Shown here: piece after piece, positions 14,855 through 21,407 of the stretch
How the letters are laid out: the number at the start of each line of letters is the position of its first letter
Position numbering within the stretch: position 1 is the stretch's first letter
Origin: an uncultured Oceanobacillus sp.
GTDB taxonomy: Bacteria > Bacillota > Bacilli > Bacillales > Amphibacillaceae
Reading direction: 5' to 3'
DNA length: 21,407 nucleotides
NCBI GenBank assembly: GCA_938004015.1
Contig: CALKWU010000217.1
Coordinates: forward strand, 1 to 21,407
Notes under the pieces: generated by a model
What the model was told of the DNA's origin: nothing
The model's database searches: none
The model's input: the letters and a program-made list of their open reading frames with translations, nothing else
Translations under genes and position numbers: made by a program

Positions 14855-15751
14855 TTATTCTTTCAGTGAACCAATCAGTACACCTTTGATAAAGAAGCGT
14901 TGCAAAAACGGATACACAATAAGCAAGGGCGCAGCGGAAATAATCATAACCGCATATTTGACAATATCCGCAATTCTGGCATGTTGGCTTAATGCTTCAG
15001 CCGTACCAGCTTGTTGCATCAACTCTGTCGTCAGCTGTTGTTGTACGAGTATTTCTCTTAAAAATAACTGAAGAGGATAAAGTTCTCTATCCTGTAAATA
15101 AATTAAAGCATTGAAGTATTGGTTCCAATGGCCGACTCCATAGAACAATGCCATCACAGCGATAATCGGTGCAGATAACGGAATCACAATTTGGAAAAAT
15201 GTCCTTATCTGGGAAGCGCCATCAATTTCCGCCGCTTCTTCCAAACCTTTAGGAATACTGACTTTAAAGAAGGTCATTGTCACAATGATATTCCACATTG
15301 CAGCAGCATTTGGGAGAACCATCGCCCAAACAGTGTTGATCAAGCCTAGATCCCGCACCAACAGATAAGTAGGGATTAGCCCGCCCTCAAAGAACATCGT
15401 AAAAACGAGTAATGCCATGATCAGTTTTCTGCCGACCAAATCGCTTCTCGATAGTGCGTATGCCATAGGCAAAGTTACTGCCAAGTTGATGAACGTACCT
15501 AATAATGTATAAAAAATCGTATTGCGGTATCCCAACCAAATTTCACTATTTTGGAAAACACGTTCAAATCCTTCAAATGTAATGCCTTTTGGAAATAACC
15601 ACATCTCTCCGGAATTTACATATTGCGGATCACTGATGGATGCACTGATAATGTAAATCAGCGGATAAGATATGATGACGATGAAAAACCAGACCAATAT
15701 TTTGTTGCAAATGTCAAATATCCTGTCAGATCTTGACTCTTTTATTCCCAT
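14855..15751 (-). CDS. ABC importer permease, LplC/YtcP type
   Basis: Membrane permease of 298 aa with six predicted hydrophobic segments, the first near 14-34. The EAA loop reads EAAEIDGASQIRTFFQIVIP, and the C-terminus KGVLIGSLKE is typical of YtcP/LplC proteins. AAAGGAG sits 8 bases upstream of the ATG and overlaps the end of the preceding permease gene (13-base gap). It pairs with the LplB-like permease at 15765-16715 and the large lipoprotein at 13176-14756. No ATPase gene accompanies it. Confidence 0.92.
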   Translation of the reverse strand: MGIKESRSDRIFDICNKILVWFFIVIISYPLIYIISASISDPQYVNSGEMWLFPKGITFEGFERVFQNSEIWLGYRNTIFYTLLGTFINLAVTLPMAYALSRSDLVGRKLIMALLVFTMFFEGGLIPTYLLVRDLGLINTVWAMVLPNAAAMWNIIVTMTFFKVSIPKGLEEAAEIDGASQIRTFFQIVIPLSAPIIAVMALFYGVGHWNQYFNALIYLQDRELYPLQLFLREILVQQQLTTELMQQAGTAEALSQHARIADIVKYAVMIISAAPLLIVYPFLQRFFIKGVLIGSLKE

Positions 15752-15764
15752 GTTGGATACTCCT

Positions 15765-16715
15765 TTACCATAAGCTTGTACCCGTTCTTCTCGCTAAGCG
15801 GTTGAAAATGATCAAGATGATGAAGTTTATGACCGAGTTGAATAATCCTACTGCTGTCGAATAACTATATTGACCATGTAGTAAACCTGTTTCATAGACA
15901 TAAGTCTGAATAACTTGTGATGAAGACAAGTTCAATTCATTTTGCATCAGTAGGATCTTTTCAAAACCAATCGACATCAAATTTCCCATATTCAGAATGA
16001 GTAAAATGATGATTGTCGGCATAATGCTCGGTATATTCACATGCCATATCCGCTGAAGCCTGGTGGCACCATCCACTTTTGCCGCCTCATGCAACTGAGG
16101 ATCGACACCCGCAAGTGCCGCCAAATAAATGATTGCGCCCCACCCGAGGTTTTGCCATTCATTCGACCAGACAAATATGGTCTTAAACCATGCGGGTTCC
16201 GTCATGAAATTGATTGGTTCGAATCCTAAAAACTGAAGAAAGTTATTGACAATACCTGTTGAAGGATTCAGGAACGCTATAATCATCCCGACAAAAACAA
16301 CCACAGAAATAAAGTGAGGTGCATAGGTTATCGTTTGCGCCGTCTTTTTGAACTTTCCGTCTCTCAATTCATTTAATGACAATGCTACGATGATTGAAAT
16401 CGGGAACAAGGCTAACGCATATAAATTGATTGTTAACGTATTTTTTATCAAATCCCAAAAATAATAGGAATTGAAGAATCGGGTGAAGTGTTCAAACCCA
16501 ACCCACTCACTGCCGAAAATTCCATCAACCGCCCGGAAATTTTTAAAAGCAATTTGTAGACCGTACATTGGATAATACTTGAATACAAGAAAGTATATTA
16601 AGCCCGGAGCCAAAAGCAGATATAATTGCCAGTTTATTTTAATTTTTCTCCAGTTAAAACGTTTCTTCTTCTGAGGCGGTTGATTTGGAACAGTAATTTG
16701 TTCAGCCACTTTCAT
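15765..16715 (-). CDS. ABC importer permease, LplB/YteP type
   Basis: Membrane permease of 316 aa. A charged N-terminus (QPPQKKKRFNWRKIKINWQ) leads into the first hydrophobic segment LYLLLAPGLIYFLVFKYYPM, with the YYPMYGLQIAFKNF motif characteristic of LplB/YteP proteins; about six segments follow. The EAA loop reads EAAKVDGATRLQRIWHVNIP. ATG 16715 has AAAAGGGG 4 bases upstream and is preferred over ATG 16730. The gene lies about 40 bases after nagZ, in the same unit, so importer and glycosidase are probably co-expressed. Confidence 0.92.
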   Translation of the reverse strand: MKVAEQITVPNQPPQKKKRFNWRKIKINWQLYLLLAPGLIYFLVFKYYPMYGLQIAFKNFRAVDGIFGSEWVGFEHFTRFFNSYYFWDLIKNTLTINLYALALFPISIIVALSLNELRDGKFKKTAQTITYAPHFISVVVFVGMIIAFLNPSTGIVNNFLQFLGFEPINFMTEPAWFKTIFVWSNEWQNLGWGAIIYLAALAGVDPQLHEAAKVDGATRLQRIWHVNIPSIMPTIIILLILNMGNLMSIGFEKILLMQNELNLSSSQVIQTYVYETGLLHGQYSYSTAVGLFNSVINFIILIIFNRLARRTGTSLW

Positions 16716-16757
16716 ACAACCCCTTTTCATCTAGAGTTGACGTAAACAATATTACGT

Positions 16758-18374
16758 TTATAAAGTTAGGGTCACTGGTGATTTTCCACTAACCTCCACC
16801 TTCCCGAAAACTGCTCCTGCAGCTACGCTGAGAGCCGGATAGGTGAATTCATAAGTATTGATATATGCCTTGACGAACGGGATATATTGGATATCGTACG
16901 GACTTCTCATAGCAATCACTGCATAAGGCCGATTCAAATCGTGAATTTTCTCAACCAATCCGATTTGTTTATCCCCAGGACGTATAGTGAGTGTTCCAAT
17001 AACAAGAAAATCATATTTTTCAGCCTTGTCGATGATCTTTTCCATCTCTTCATTTGAAATAGAATTCGTGATGTAATGTACATCCGTATTAGAATGATAT
17101 TGCTTGATTGCTTCTTCCAATGAAAGTTCTGCATATCTTTTATCTTCAACTTGCATCGTCGTTCCGTTATCGGGACAGATGACGAGGATGCGTTGTTTCT
17201 CATCCAAGTCGACAGGTATAACGCTTTCATTTTTGACTATCGTCACGCTCTCCCTATAAACGTCATGAGCTGTTTTCTTATGAAGATCACTGCCCACCAA
17301 CGCAGATACTTTCTCATGATTCATGGATGTGGCATCTTTCCAACTTAAGTATTTTTGTTTCAACTTGGCAATCCGCTGATTGGCAGCATCAATGACCGCT
17401 TCATCCATTTCTCCATTTTCAATTGCCCTGGATATTTCCCGAATGACGCCGAGTTGCTTCTCCTTTGTATGAGAGACCATGACTAAATCGACACCAGCTT
17501 TAACTGCTTCAACTCCACCGCGCTCAGTGCCGACACCGTTCGCGATTGCATTCATCTCCATGCAGTCTGTCGTGACTACGCCGTCAAATCCAAGTTCGTT
17601 TCTCAATAAACCAGTCATCACTTTATGAGATAAAGTTGCCGGAACGCCTTTGTCCGGTTCTATCGCCGGAAAATAGACATGTGCAGACATGACTGTATCC
17701 GCTCCTGCTTCGATGCACTTCTTGAACGGAAGCAATTCGATATTTTCCAGACGGTCTTTCGAATGGGAAATGACTGGTAAATCCAAATGAGAGTCGACAG
17801 CTGTATCTCCATGACCTGGAAAATGCTTTAACGTTGTAATGACTCCCGCATCTTGCATCCCTTTCATCATTTGTCTGCCAAATTCAGAAACCTTCTGGGG
17901 TGATTCTCCAAAAGATCGAACACCAATGACCGGATTATTCGGATTATTGTTCACATCAAGTACCGGTGCGAGATTCCAATTAATGCCTAAGGCCTTTAAT
18001 TCTTTTCCTGTCGCCAACCCGACTTTATAAGCATTTCCGGGATGATCTGTGGCACCTAATGCCATCGCTCCCGGAAAAATGGTAGCACCTTCCCCTAATC
18101 TGCGAACGACCCCATTCTCCTGATCGACGCAGATAAGTAACGGGTATTCATAGCCTGCCGCTTTAGCCTCTTTTTGTAAATCAGTTGTCAAAGCCGCTAT
18201 TTCATCGGGAGTGCCTATGTTTCTCCCAAATAAGATGATTCCCCCGATGTGATAGTTGTGAATCATTTCTTTCACATAGGTTGGAACTGTCTTGCCAGAG
18301 AAGCCGATGACTAGTAATCTGCCAATCTTTTTTTCCAAATTATGATCGTTCAAATGCTTCACCCTCTTTCCCAT
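16758..18374 (-). CDS. nagZ: Cytoplasmic beta-N-acetylglucosaminidase NagZ (GH3)
   Basis: GH3 exo-enzyme of 538 aa that removes GlcNAc from GlcNAc-MurNAc(-peptide). The NagZ signature KHFPGHGDT (183-191) is followed by the Asp194-Ser-His196 acid/base dyad, and Asp270 in VTTDCMEM is the likely nucleophile. A C-terminal alpha/beta domain (about 360-538) makes it a two-domain enzyme like B. subtilis NagZ/YbbD, but there is no signal peptide (starts MGKRVKHLND), so it should be cytoplasmic. The start is uncertain: ATG 18374 has only AAGAG close by, while TTG 18353 has GAGGG 8 bases upstream. It follows the deacetylase gene by 6 bases and precedes the LplB-type permease. Confidence 0.92.
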   Translation of the reverse strand: MGKRVKHLNDHNLEKKIGRLLVIGFSGKTVPTYVKEMIHNYHIGGIILFGRNIGTPDEIAALTTDLQKEAKAAGYEYPLLICVDQENGVVRRLGEGATIFPGAMALGATDHPGNAYKVGLATGKELKALGINWNLAPVLDVNNNPNNPVIGVRSFGESPQKVSEFGRQMMKGMQDAGVITTLKHFPGHGDTAVDSHLDLPVISHSKDRLENIELLPFKKCIEAGADTVMSAHVYFPAIEPDKGVPATLSHKVMTGLLRNELGFDGVVTTDCMEMNAIANGVGTERGGVEAVKAGVDLVMVSHTKEKQLGVIREISRAIENGEMDEAVIDAANQRIAKLKQKYLSWKDATSMNHEKVSALVGSDLHKKTAHDVYRESVTIVKNESVIPVDLDEKQRILVICPDNGTTMQVEDKRYAELSLEEAIKQYHSNTDVHYITNSISNEEMEKIIDKAEKYDFLVIGTLTIRPGDKQIGLVEKIHDLNRPYAVIAMRSPYDIQYIPFVKAYINTYEFTYPALSVAAGAVFGKVEVSGKSPVTLTL

Positions 18375-18380
18375 AAACTC

Positions 18381-19091
18381 TTACAGTTCATATCCTGGGA
18401 TGCCATTTCCTCTGCGGATATTTCCTCCGACAGGGAATTTCAATGTTTGGGCATATTTTACGCGGCTGACAGCTCCTCTGATCGTACCTAACGCCTTGTA
18501 ATAATCGTAGTACCGGAAAGACGATGAATTCATGACAAACCAATATTGTGAAATGGCTTCCAAGTAAGTGTTAAACTCCTCGGACACATCGACGAATATA
18601 TCTGGTTCATAGCCTTCCATGTCTTCCCAATTTTCACTATGGTAAAAAGGATAAAAATGTGGTGACAAACCATCCAAATCAAATCCCGGCAAACCTGCTT
18701 TCAGTTGAGCCGCCTCTACAATCCTTGGACATGCTGCATGGTCAGGATGAATACTGTTCACCCAATGTGTAATGACTACGGTCGGCTTCAACTCCCGCAT
18801 GATCGTTGCAATGCGTGTTACGATTTCATCATTAACCGGAAGTTCTGCATCTTTGTAATCCAAAGTGATGCTTTTACCGCCTAAAACTTCCGCTGCTTTT
18901 TCTGCTTCTTCGATTTTCTGTTTGCGGTAGTCTTCAACAGAAACATCCGGTGGATTTCCTTTTTCCCCTGCCGTAAGATGCAGGAAAGTCACGTCCCAGC
19001 CCGCTTTTGCATATTTATGTGCGATTGCCCCTGCTTGGAGTTCGACATCTCCACAATGTGCGCCGACTAACACTAAATGATTTTTACCCAT
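18381..19091 (-). CDS. PIG-L-family protein (LmbE-like N-acetylglucosaminyl deacetylase) with altered active-site motif
   Basis: 236 aa, PIG-L/LmbE Rossmann-like fold. Members such as MshB and BshB remove acetyl from GlcNAc conjugates using zinc. The usual AHPDDE motif is here AHCGDVE (11-17): His12 and Asp15, the zinc ligands, remain, but the first Asp, the general base in MshB, is Gly14. The third ligand region HPDH (115-118) is present. Catalysis may use another residue, or the reaction may differ. No signal peptide. AAAGGAG lies 9 bases upstream of ATG. It is the first gene of the eleven-gene unit, behind a cre box. Deacetylating imported GlcNAc or chitobiose sugars is a guess, as the GNATs nearby would do the reverse. 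Confidence 0.83.
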   Translation of the reverse strand: MGKNHLVLVGAHCGDVELQAGAIAHKYAKAGWDVTFLHLTAGEKGNPPDVSVEDYRKQKIEEAEKAAEVLGGKSITLDYKDAELPVNDEIVTRIATIMRELKPTVVITHWVNSIHPDHAACPRIVEAAQLKAGLPGFDLDGLSPHFYPFYHSENWEDMEGYEPDIFVDVSEEFNTYLEAISQYWFVMNSSSFRYYDYYKALGTIRGAVSRVKYAQTLKFPVGGNIRRGNGIPGYEL

Positions 19092-19124
19092 TGCTACATC
19101 TCTCCTTTGAACTTCAAATCTCGA

Positions 19125-19140
19125 TTGGCAACGTTTTCAA
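19125..19140 (-). promoter_or_regulatory. CcpA cre site upstream of the long mur operon
   Basis: Minus-strand TTGAAAACGTTGCCAA matches the cre consensus TGWAANCGNTNWCA at 13 of 14 positions. It lies 17-32 bases... upstream of the ribosome site region, in the leader about 65-80 bases downstream of the proposed transcription start, where CcpA commonly blocks elongation. It implies glucose repression of the deacetylase-nagZ-transporter-mur unit. Confidence 0.65.
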
Positions 19141-19209
19141 CAAAACCTAAAAACAATAGTATCTTCCTACTATTCGCCATATTTAAAAAGAATAAGCTTG
19201 TTTTCTAGT

Positions 19210-19238
19210 AATATACCATAAATTATAGGAAAATGAAA
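19210..19238 (-). promoter_or_regulatory. Candidate promoter of the long mur operon
   Basis: Minus-strand TTTCAT (19233-19238) and TATATT (19210-19215) are 17 bases apart. The -35 is weak, and an exact TATAAT at 19222-19227 without a good -35 is an alternative. The block CATTTTCC followed 11-12 bases later by the -10 is shared with the GNAT promoter at 7321-7349. The 201-base gap 19092-19292 has no gene and no GC-rich terminator after the GH20 gene, so some read-through from GH20 is possible. Confidence 0.45.
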
Positions 19239-19280
19239 TATTAATTTTATATTTTTTAAAATAAATGTAATTTAATTTCA
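19234..19280. promoter_or_regulatory. Two TGAAAT-type palindromes upstream of the long mur operon
   Basis: TGAAATATTAATTTTA (19234-19249) and TGTAATTTAATTTCA (19266-19280) both fit TGAAAT-N(3-4)-ATTTCA with one mismatch per site. The first overlaps the candidate -35. RpiR regulators often bind such dyads, and MurR is encoded in this operon. The region is so AT-rich that chance matches are a real possibility. Confidence 0.35.
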
Positions 19281-19292
19281 CTTTATCGTTTT

Positions 19293-21176
19293 TTACGTCA
19301 AATTACCAGCAGTTACGATTCGTTTGTAAATGTTACGCCCTAAACTGGCATCTTTCGGCATGGGATAAGGACCTTCAAAATACAACCTTTCTTCTTCCAG
19401 TTCTTCTATTTTAGGAATCTTTCCATCCAGCCATTCCTTTAGCCGGTATACGGCAGTATCCAGCCGTGCAATCAACCCTCCATAACGGATATCCAATACT
19501 TCCCAACCGAACGGCTTGTACATTTTCAACCAAAGGATACGATGCTTTTGTCTTAAATCGTTCACCATCGCCTTCAAATTGGACATTTGATCGGTCAGCT
19601 CTTTCAACATTTCTTTATCAGAAGCATCATAGGCTTGCTTCAGTTGAATCCCGAGTTCCGCTTTCACACCGAGCACTTCTGCCAATTTTCCGTAAAAGAC
19701 AAACAAATCTTCCCATTCTTGACCTGGATCATCCATGTCATTAATCAGCCTTGCCAATGATTGATAGTGGTCATTCAAATGAAGCCCCTTGACATTTTCA
19801 TCGTATAGGCCAATTAATACATCCTGCCAGAGCAAGAACTTGGATGGATTCGATCCGTGAAGATTATGTTTCGAGACACCTGGTGTTTCGTCAAATTGAT
19901 TAAGCAACATGAAATCATCAAAATTTCCGCCTGTACAGAAATGGAACCGCTCTTTCACTTGCTTCCAAGATACGGTTTCATGGTAAGTGTGTTCGGCGAA
20001 ACACTGCAGAACAGGTAAAGCGGTTGTCAACGGTGTTTCTGCACCATTGTCTCCCCACATCGTGGCAAAGATTTCCTCAACCCCTTCCTCCTTACAGGCA
20101 GTCAGTGCAGCTTCCGTTGTCGCTATGGCTTTTCCATAATTCGGGGCAATCCCATTCCATGTCCAAACTCCTCCTGCAAAAACGGGCATTGAACCTAATG
20201 CTTTATGCTTCCGGATGAAGGTTCGATAAAATTCGATATCCGTATGGTAATAATCCCAGTATACGAGCTGTATATCAGGAATCGATTCCTTCACGTTTCG
20301 CGGAATCTCCGACTCTAAATCGTAGTAAGCTCCGGTCTTTGAACCTAAACGGAAGTACATATCACTCCAAATCATCGGTTTCAGTCCAAGTGACTCGGTA
20401 ATGGCGACAACTTGATTCAGATGACGATTCATAATGGAAAAACGTTCTTCGTAACCGTTTTTCTCCAAATATTTACCTAACCCGAGCTGGAATGCCTCAT
20501 CCATTCCAATATGGATTTGTTTCGTTTGAAAAGGCCTGGATGCCGCTTTAATGATTCTTTCCAAAAATTCATATGTCTCTGGATGACCGACCAATAAAAT
20601 ATCTGCAGTATCTCGAATGTTTCGGGCGTAATTCCATTTAAGCGCCTCAGTCAAGTGGGCAAGGGTTTGAATGCATGGAATCATTTCAATCCCCAGTAAT
20701 CTTGCATATTGATCACAATCTCTCAATTCTTCTTCGGTATACCTTCCGCGCATATAGCCGAAATAGGGATATTCTTCCACTTCATACGTGTCCTCTGTGT
20801 AGACCATCAGAACATTCAACCCCATCAACGCCATCTTCCGCAACATGTTTTTTATGCTATCGACGGTCATTACAGCATTCCTGGAAGCGTCCATCATAGC
20901 ACCACTCATTTTAAATTGTGCATTTTCAATGAGATGGAATTCTTTTTCCTGTTTGACACGCTGCATCCATAGACCGAGTGCACGGAAAAAATGCACTTTC
21001 TCACTATAGACAATTTCTCCTTTGCCACCCTTGTTCTTTACGTGTAATTCCCTGCCTGGCTTTTTAATGATATGAATTGGATAGCCGTCATCACTTTGTG
21101 TCATTCCTAATTCTTCCGCCAGAATGTCCAATCCGTCTGCAATTTCTCTCGTATGACCACTGAAATTCAATTTCAT
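19293..21176 (-). CDS. GH20 beta-N-acetylhexosaminidase, cytoplasmic (GcnA-like)
   Basis: GH20 exo-hexosaminidase acting on non-reducing GlcNAc (or GalNAc), probably of imported chito- or glycan oligosaccharides. 627 aa from ATG 21176, chosen because GGGGTG lies 6 bases upstream; GTG 21185 is possible. The catalytic Asp229-Glu230 pair sits in QIHIGMDEAFQLG, as expected for substrate-assisted catalysis. MMDASRNAV near 97 and VWTWNG near 343 are other barrel motifs. A long helical C-terminal domain follows the barrel. The size and lack of signal peptide match Streptococcus GcnA (about 627 aa), an intracellular GH20. It is transcribed alone from a cre-bearing promoter, just upstream of the mur operon. 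Confidence 0.9.
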   Translation of the reverse strand: MKLNFSGHTREIADGLDILAEELGMTQSDDGYPIHIIKKPGRELHVKNKGGKGEIVYSEKVHFFRALGLWMQRVKQEKEFHLIENAQFKMSGAMMDASRNAVMTVDSIKNMLRKMALMGLNVLMVYTEDTYEVEEYPYFGYMRGRYTEEELRDCDQYARLLGIEMIPCIQTLAHLTEALKWNYARNIRDTADILLVGHPETYEFLERIIKAASRPFQTKQIHIGMDEAFQLGLGKYLEKNGYEERFSIMNRHLNQVVAITESLGLKPMIWSDMYFRLGSKTGAYYDLESEIPRNVKESIPDIQLVYWDYYHTDIEFYRTFIRKHKALGSMPVFAGGVWTWNGIAPNYGKAIATTEAALTACKEEGVEEIFATMWGDNGAETPLTTALPVLQCFAEHTYHETVSWKQVKERFHFCTGGNFDDFMLLNQFDETPGVSKHNLHGSNPSKFLLWQDVLIGLYDENVKGLHLNDHYQSLARLINDMDDPGQEWEDLFVFYGKLAEVLGVKAELGIQLKQAYDASDKEMLKELTDQMSNLKAMVNDLRQKHRILWLKMYKPFGWEVLDIRYGGLIARLDTAVYRLKEWLDGKIPKIEELEEERLYFEGPYPMPKDASLGRNIYKRIVTAGNLT

Positions 21177-21197
21177 TCCGTTCACCCCGCTTCTTAT

Positions 21198-21209
21198 TGA
21201 AATCTTTCA
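21198..21209. promoter_or_regulatory. TGAAATCTTTCA palindrome in the GH20 leader
   Basis: Five-base arms TGAAA/TTTCA around TC, 22 bases before the start codon and 10 bases from the cre site. It fits the TGAAA-N-TTTCA theme seen before the mur operon, so it is a possible MurR/RpiR operator; the short length keeps confidence low. Confidence 0.3.
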
Positions 21210-21218
21210 TTCATCATT

Positions 21219-21232
21219 TGTAAGCGCTATCT
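21219..21232 (-). promoter_or_regulatory. CcpA cre site upstream of the GH20 gene
   Basis: TGTAAGCGCTATCT, read on the plus strand, matches TGWAANCGNTNWCA at 13 of 14 positions and is centred on CG as required. It lies just downstream of the proposed start of transcription, about 45 bases before the start codon, a typical position for CcpA repression. Confidence 0.65.
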
Positions 21233-21248
21233 TAAATCTTTATATTAT

Positions 21249-21259
21249 TGTCAAATATA
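21249..21259 (-). promoter_or_regulatory. Candidate promoter elements of the GH20 gene
   Basis: Minus-strand TATATT (21254-21259) is a possible -10 within the block AATTTATGCTATATT, nearly identical to AATTTATGGTATATT before the mur operon; its -35 is weak. An overlapping exact TTGACA (21249-21254) could instead be a -35, but the best -10 seventeen bases on is only GATAGC, inside the cre site. Either choice puts CcpA on the promoter or start site. The rest of 21260-21330 is AT-rich with nothing else recognisable. Confidence 0.4.
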
Positions 21260-21333
21260 GCATAAATTTCCCAAAAATAAAATGTAGTTTTAATAATTCT
21301 TATATTTTATGTAAGTAAATTTTAGTTTCAACC

Positions 21334-21383
21334 AAAAACGCTCGGACAAAATAACGATTACAAAAATCATTTTGTCCGAGCGT
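21334..21383 (-). terminator. Intrinsic terminator of a minus-strand gene outside the window
   Basis: A perfect 15-bp stem, ACGCTCGGACAAAAT (21338-21352) and ATTTTGTCCGAGCGT (21369-21383), with a 16-base loop. In the minus direction the stem leads into GTTTTTGG, so it would end a transcript arriving from the right. Its stem shares GGACAAAA with the inverted repeat at 105-223. Confidence 0.75.
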
Positions 21384-21407
21384 CATCCTGTTCCTAAATG
21401 AAATGAG

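Noticed and set aside
16741..16756. CGTAA/TTACG palindrome at the end of nagZ as an operator or promoter site
   Set aside because: Arms are only 5 bases, there is no good promoter next to it, and the permease gene is within the same unit.

Overview
The window looks like a chromosomal segment of a low-GC Gram-positive bacterium, most likely a member of the Bacillaceae. The Shine-Dalgarno sites are strong (AAAGGAG, GGGAGG), GTG/TTG starts occur, sigma-A-like promoters are AT-rich, CcpA-type cre boxes are present, and the encoded families (NamZ, AmiE-like hydrolase, MurQ, MurR, DUF624/YesL, LplB/YtcP permeases) are typical of that group. The species cannot be told from the sequence.

Nearly the whole window is one catabolic island on the minus strand, read right to left, dedicated to peptidoglycan amino sugars (GlcNAc-MurNAc, muropeptides, anhydro-MurNAc) and probably other GlcNAc oligosaccharides. 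There are 18 complete genes and one partial plus-strand CDS end at the left edge. No tRNA, rRNA, CRISPR array or transposase gene is visible.

Layout in transcription order: (1) 21176-19293, a lone GH20 hexosaminidase behind a cre-bearing promoter; a terminator of an outside gene lies to its right. (2) 19091-7511, a probable eleven-gene unit: PIG-L-type deacetylase, NagZ (GH3), two ABC permeases, a solute-binding lipoprotein, a YesL/DUF624 membrane protein, NamZ (GH171), MurQ, a tandem GNAT acetyltransferase, a MurR/RpiR regulator and a MurK/NagK-type kinase, closed by a terminator at 7451-7488. (3) 7286-5271, a second tandem GNAT and an AmiE-like serine hydrolase, behind a clear promoter and followed by a 15-bp-stem hairpin. 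(4) 4897-298, AnmK followed by a second solute-binding lipoprotein and two permeases, behind a promoter with a large palindrome on its -10.

Inferred pathway: two ATPase-less ABC importers (sharing an ATPase encoded elsewhere) take up muropeptides or disaccharides. The AmiE-like hydrolase would strip peptide, NagZ/GH20 remove GlcNAc and NamZ removes MurNAc. MurK and AnmK phosphorylate MurNAc, GlcNAc and anhydro-MurNAc. MurQ converts MurNAc-6-phosphate to GlcNAc-6-phosphate. The GNATs may re-acetylate glucosamine or glucosaminides. NagA and NagB are not in the window.

The most notable feature is cellular location. NamZ, NagZ and the AmiE-like enzyme, which in Bacillus subtilis are exported and work with the PTS transporter MurP, all lack signal peptides here. 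No PTS gene is present, and each importer has its own binding protein. This suggests an ABC-import, cytoplasmic-degradation version of MurNAc recycling.
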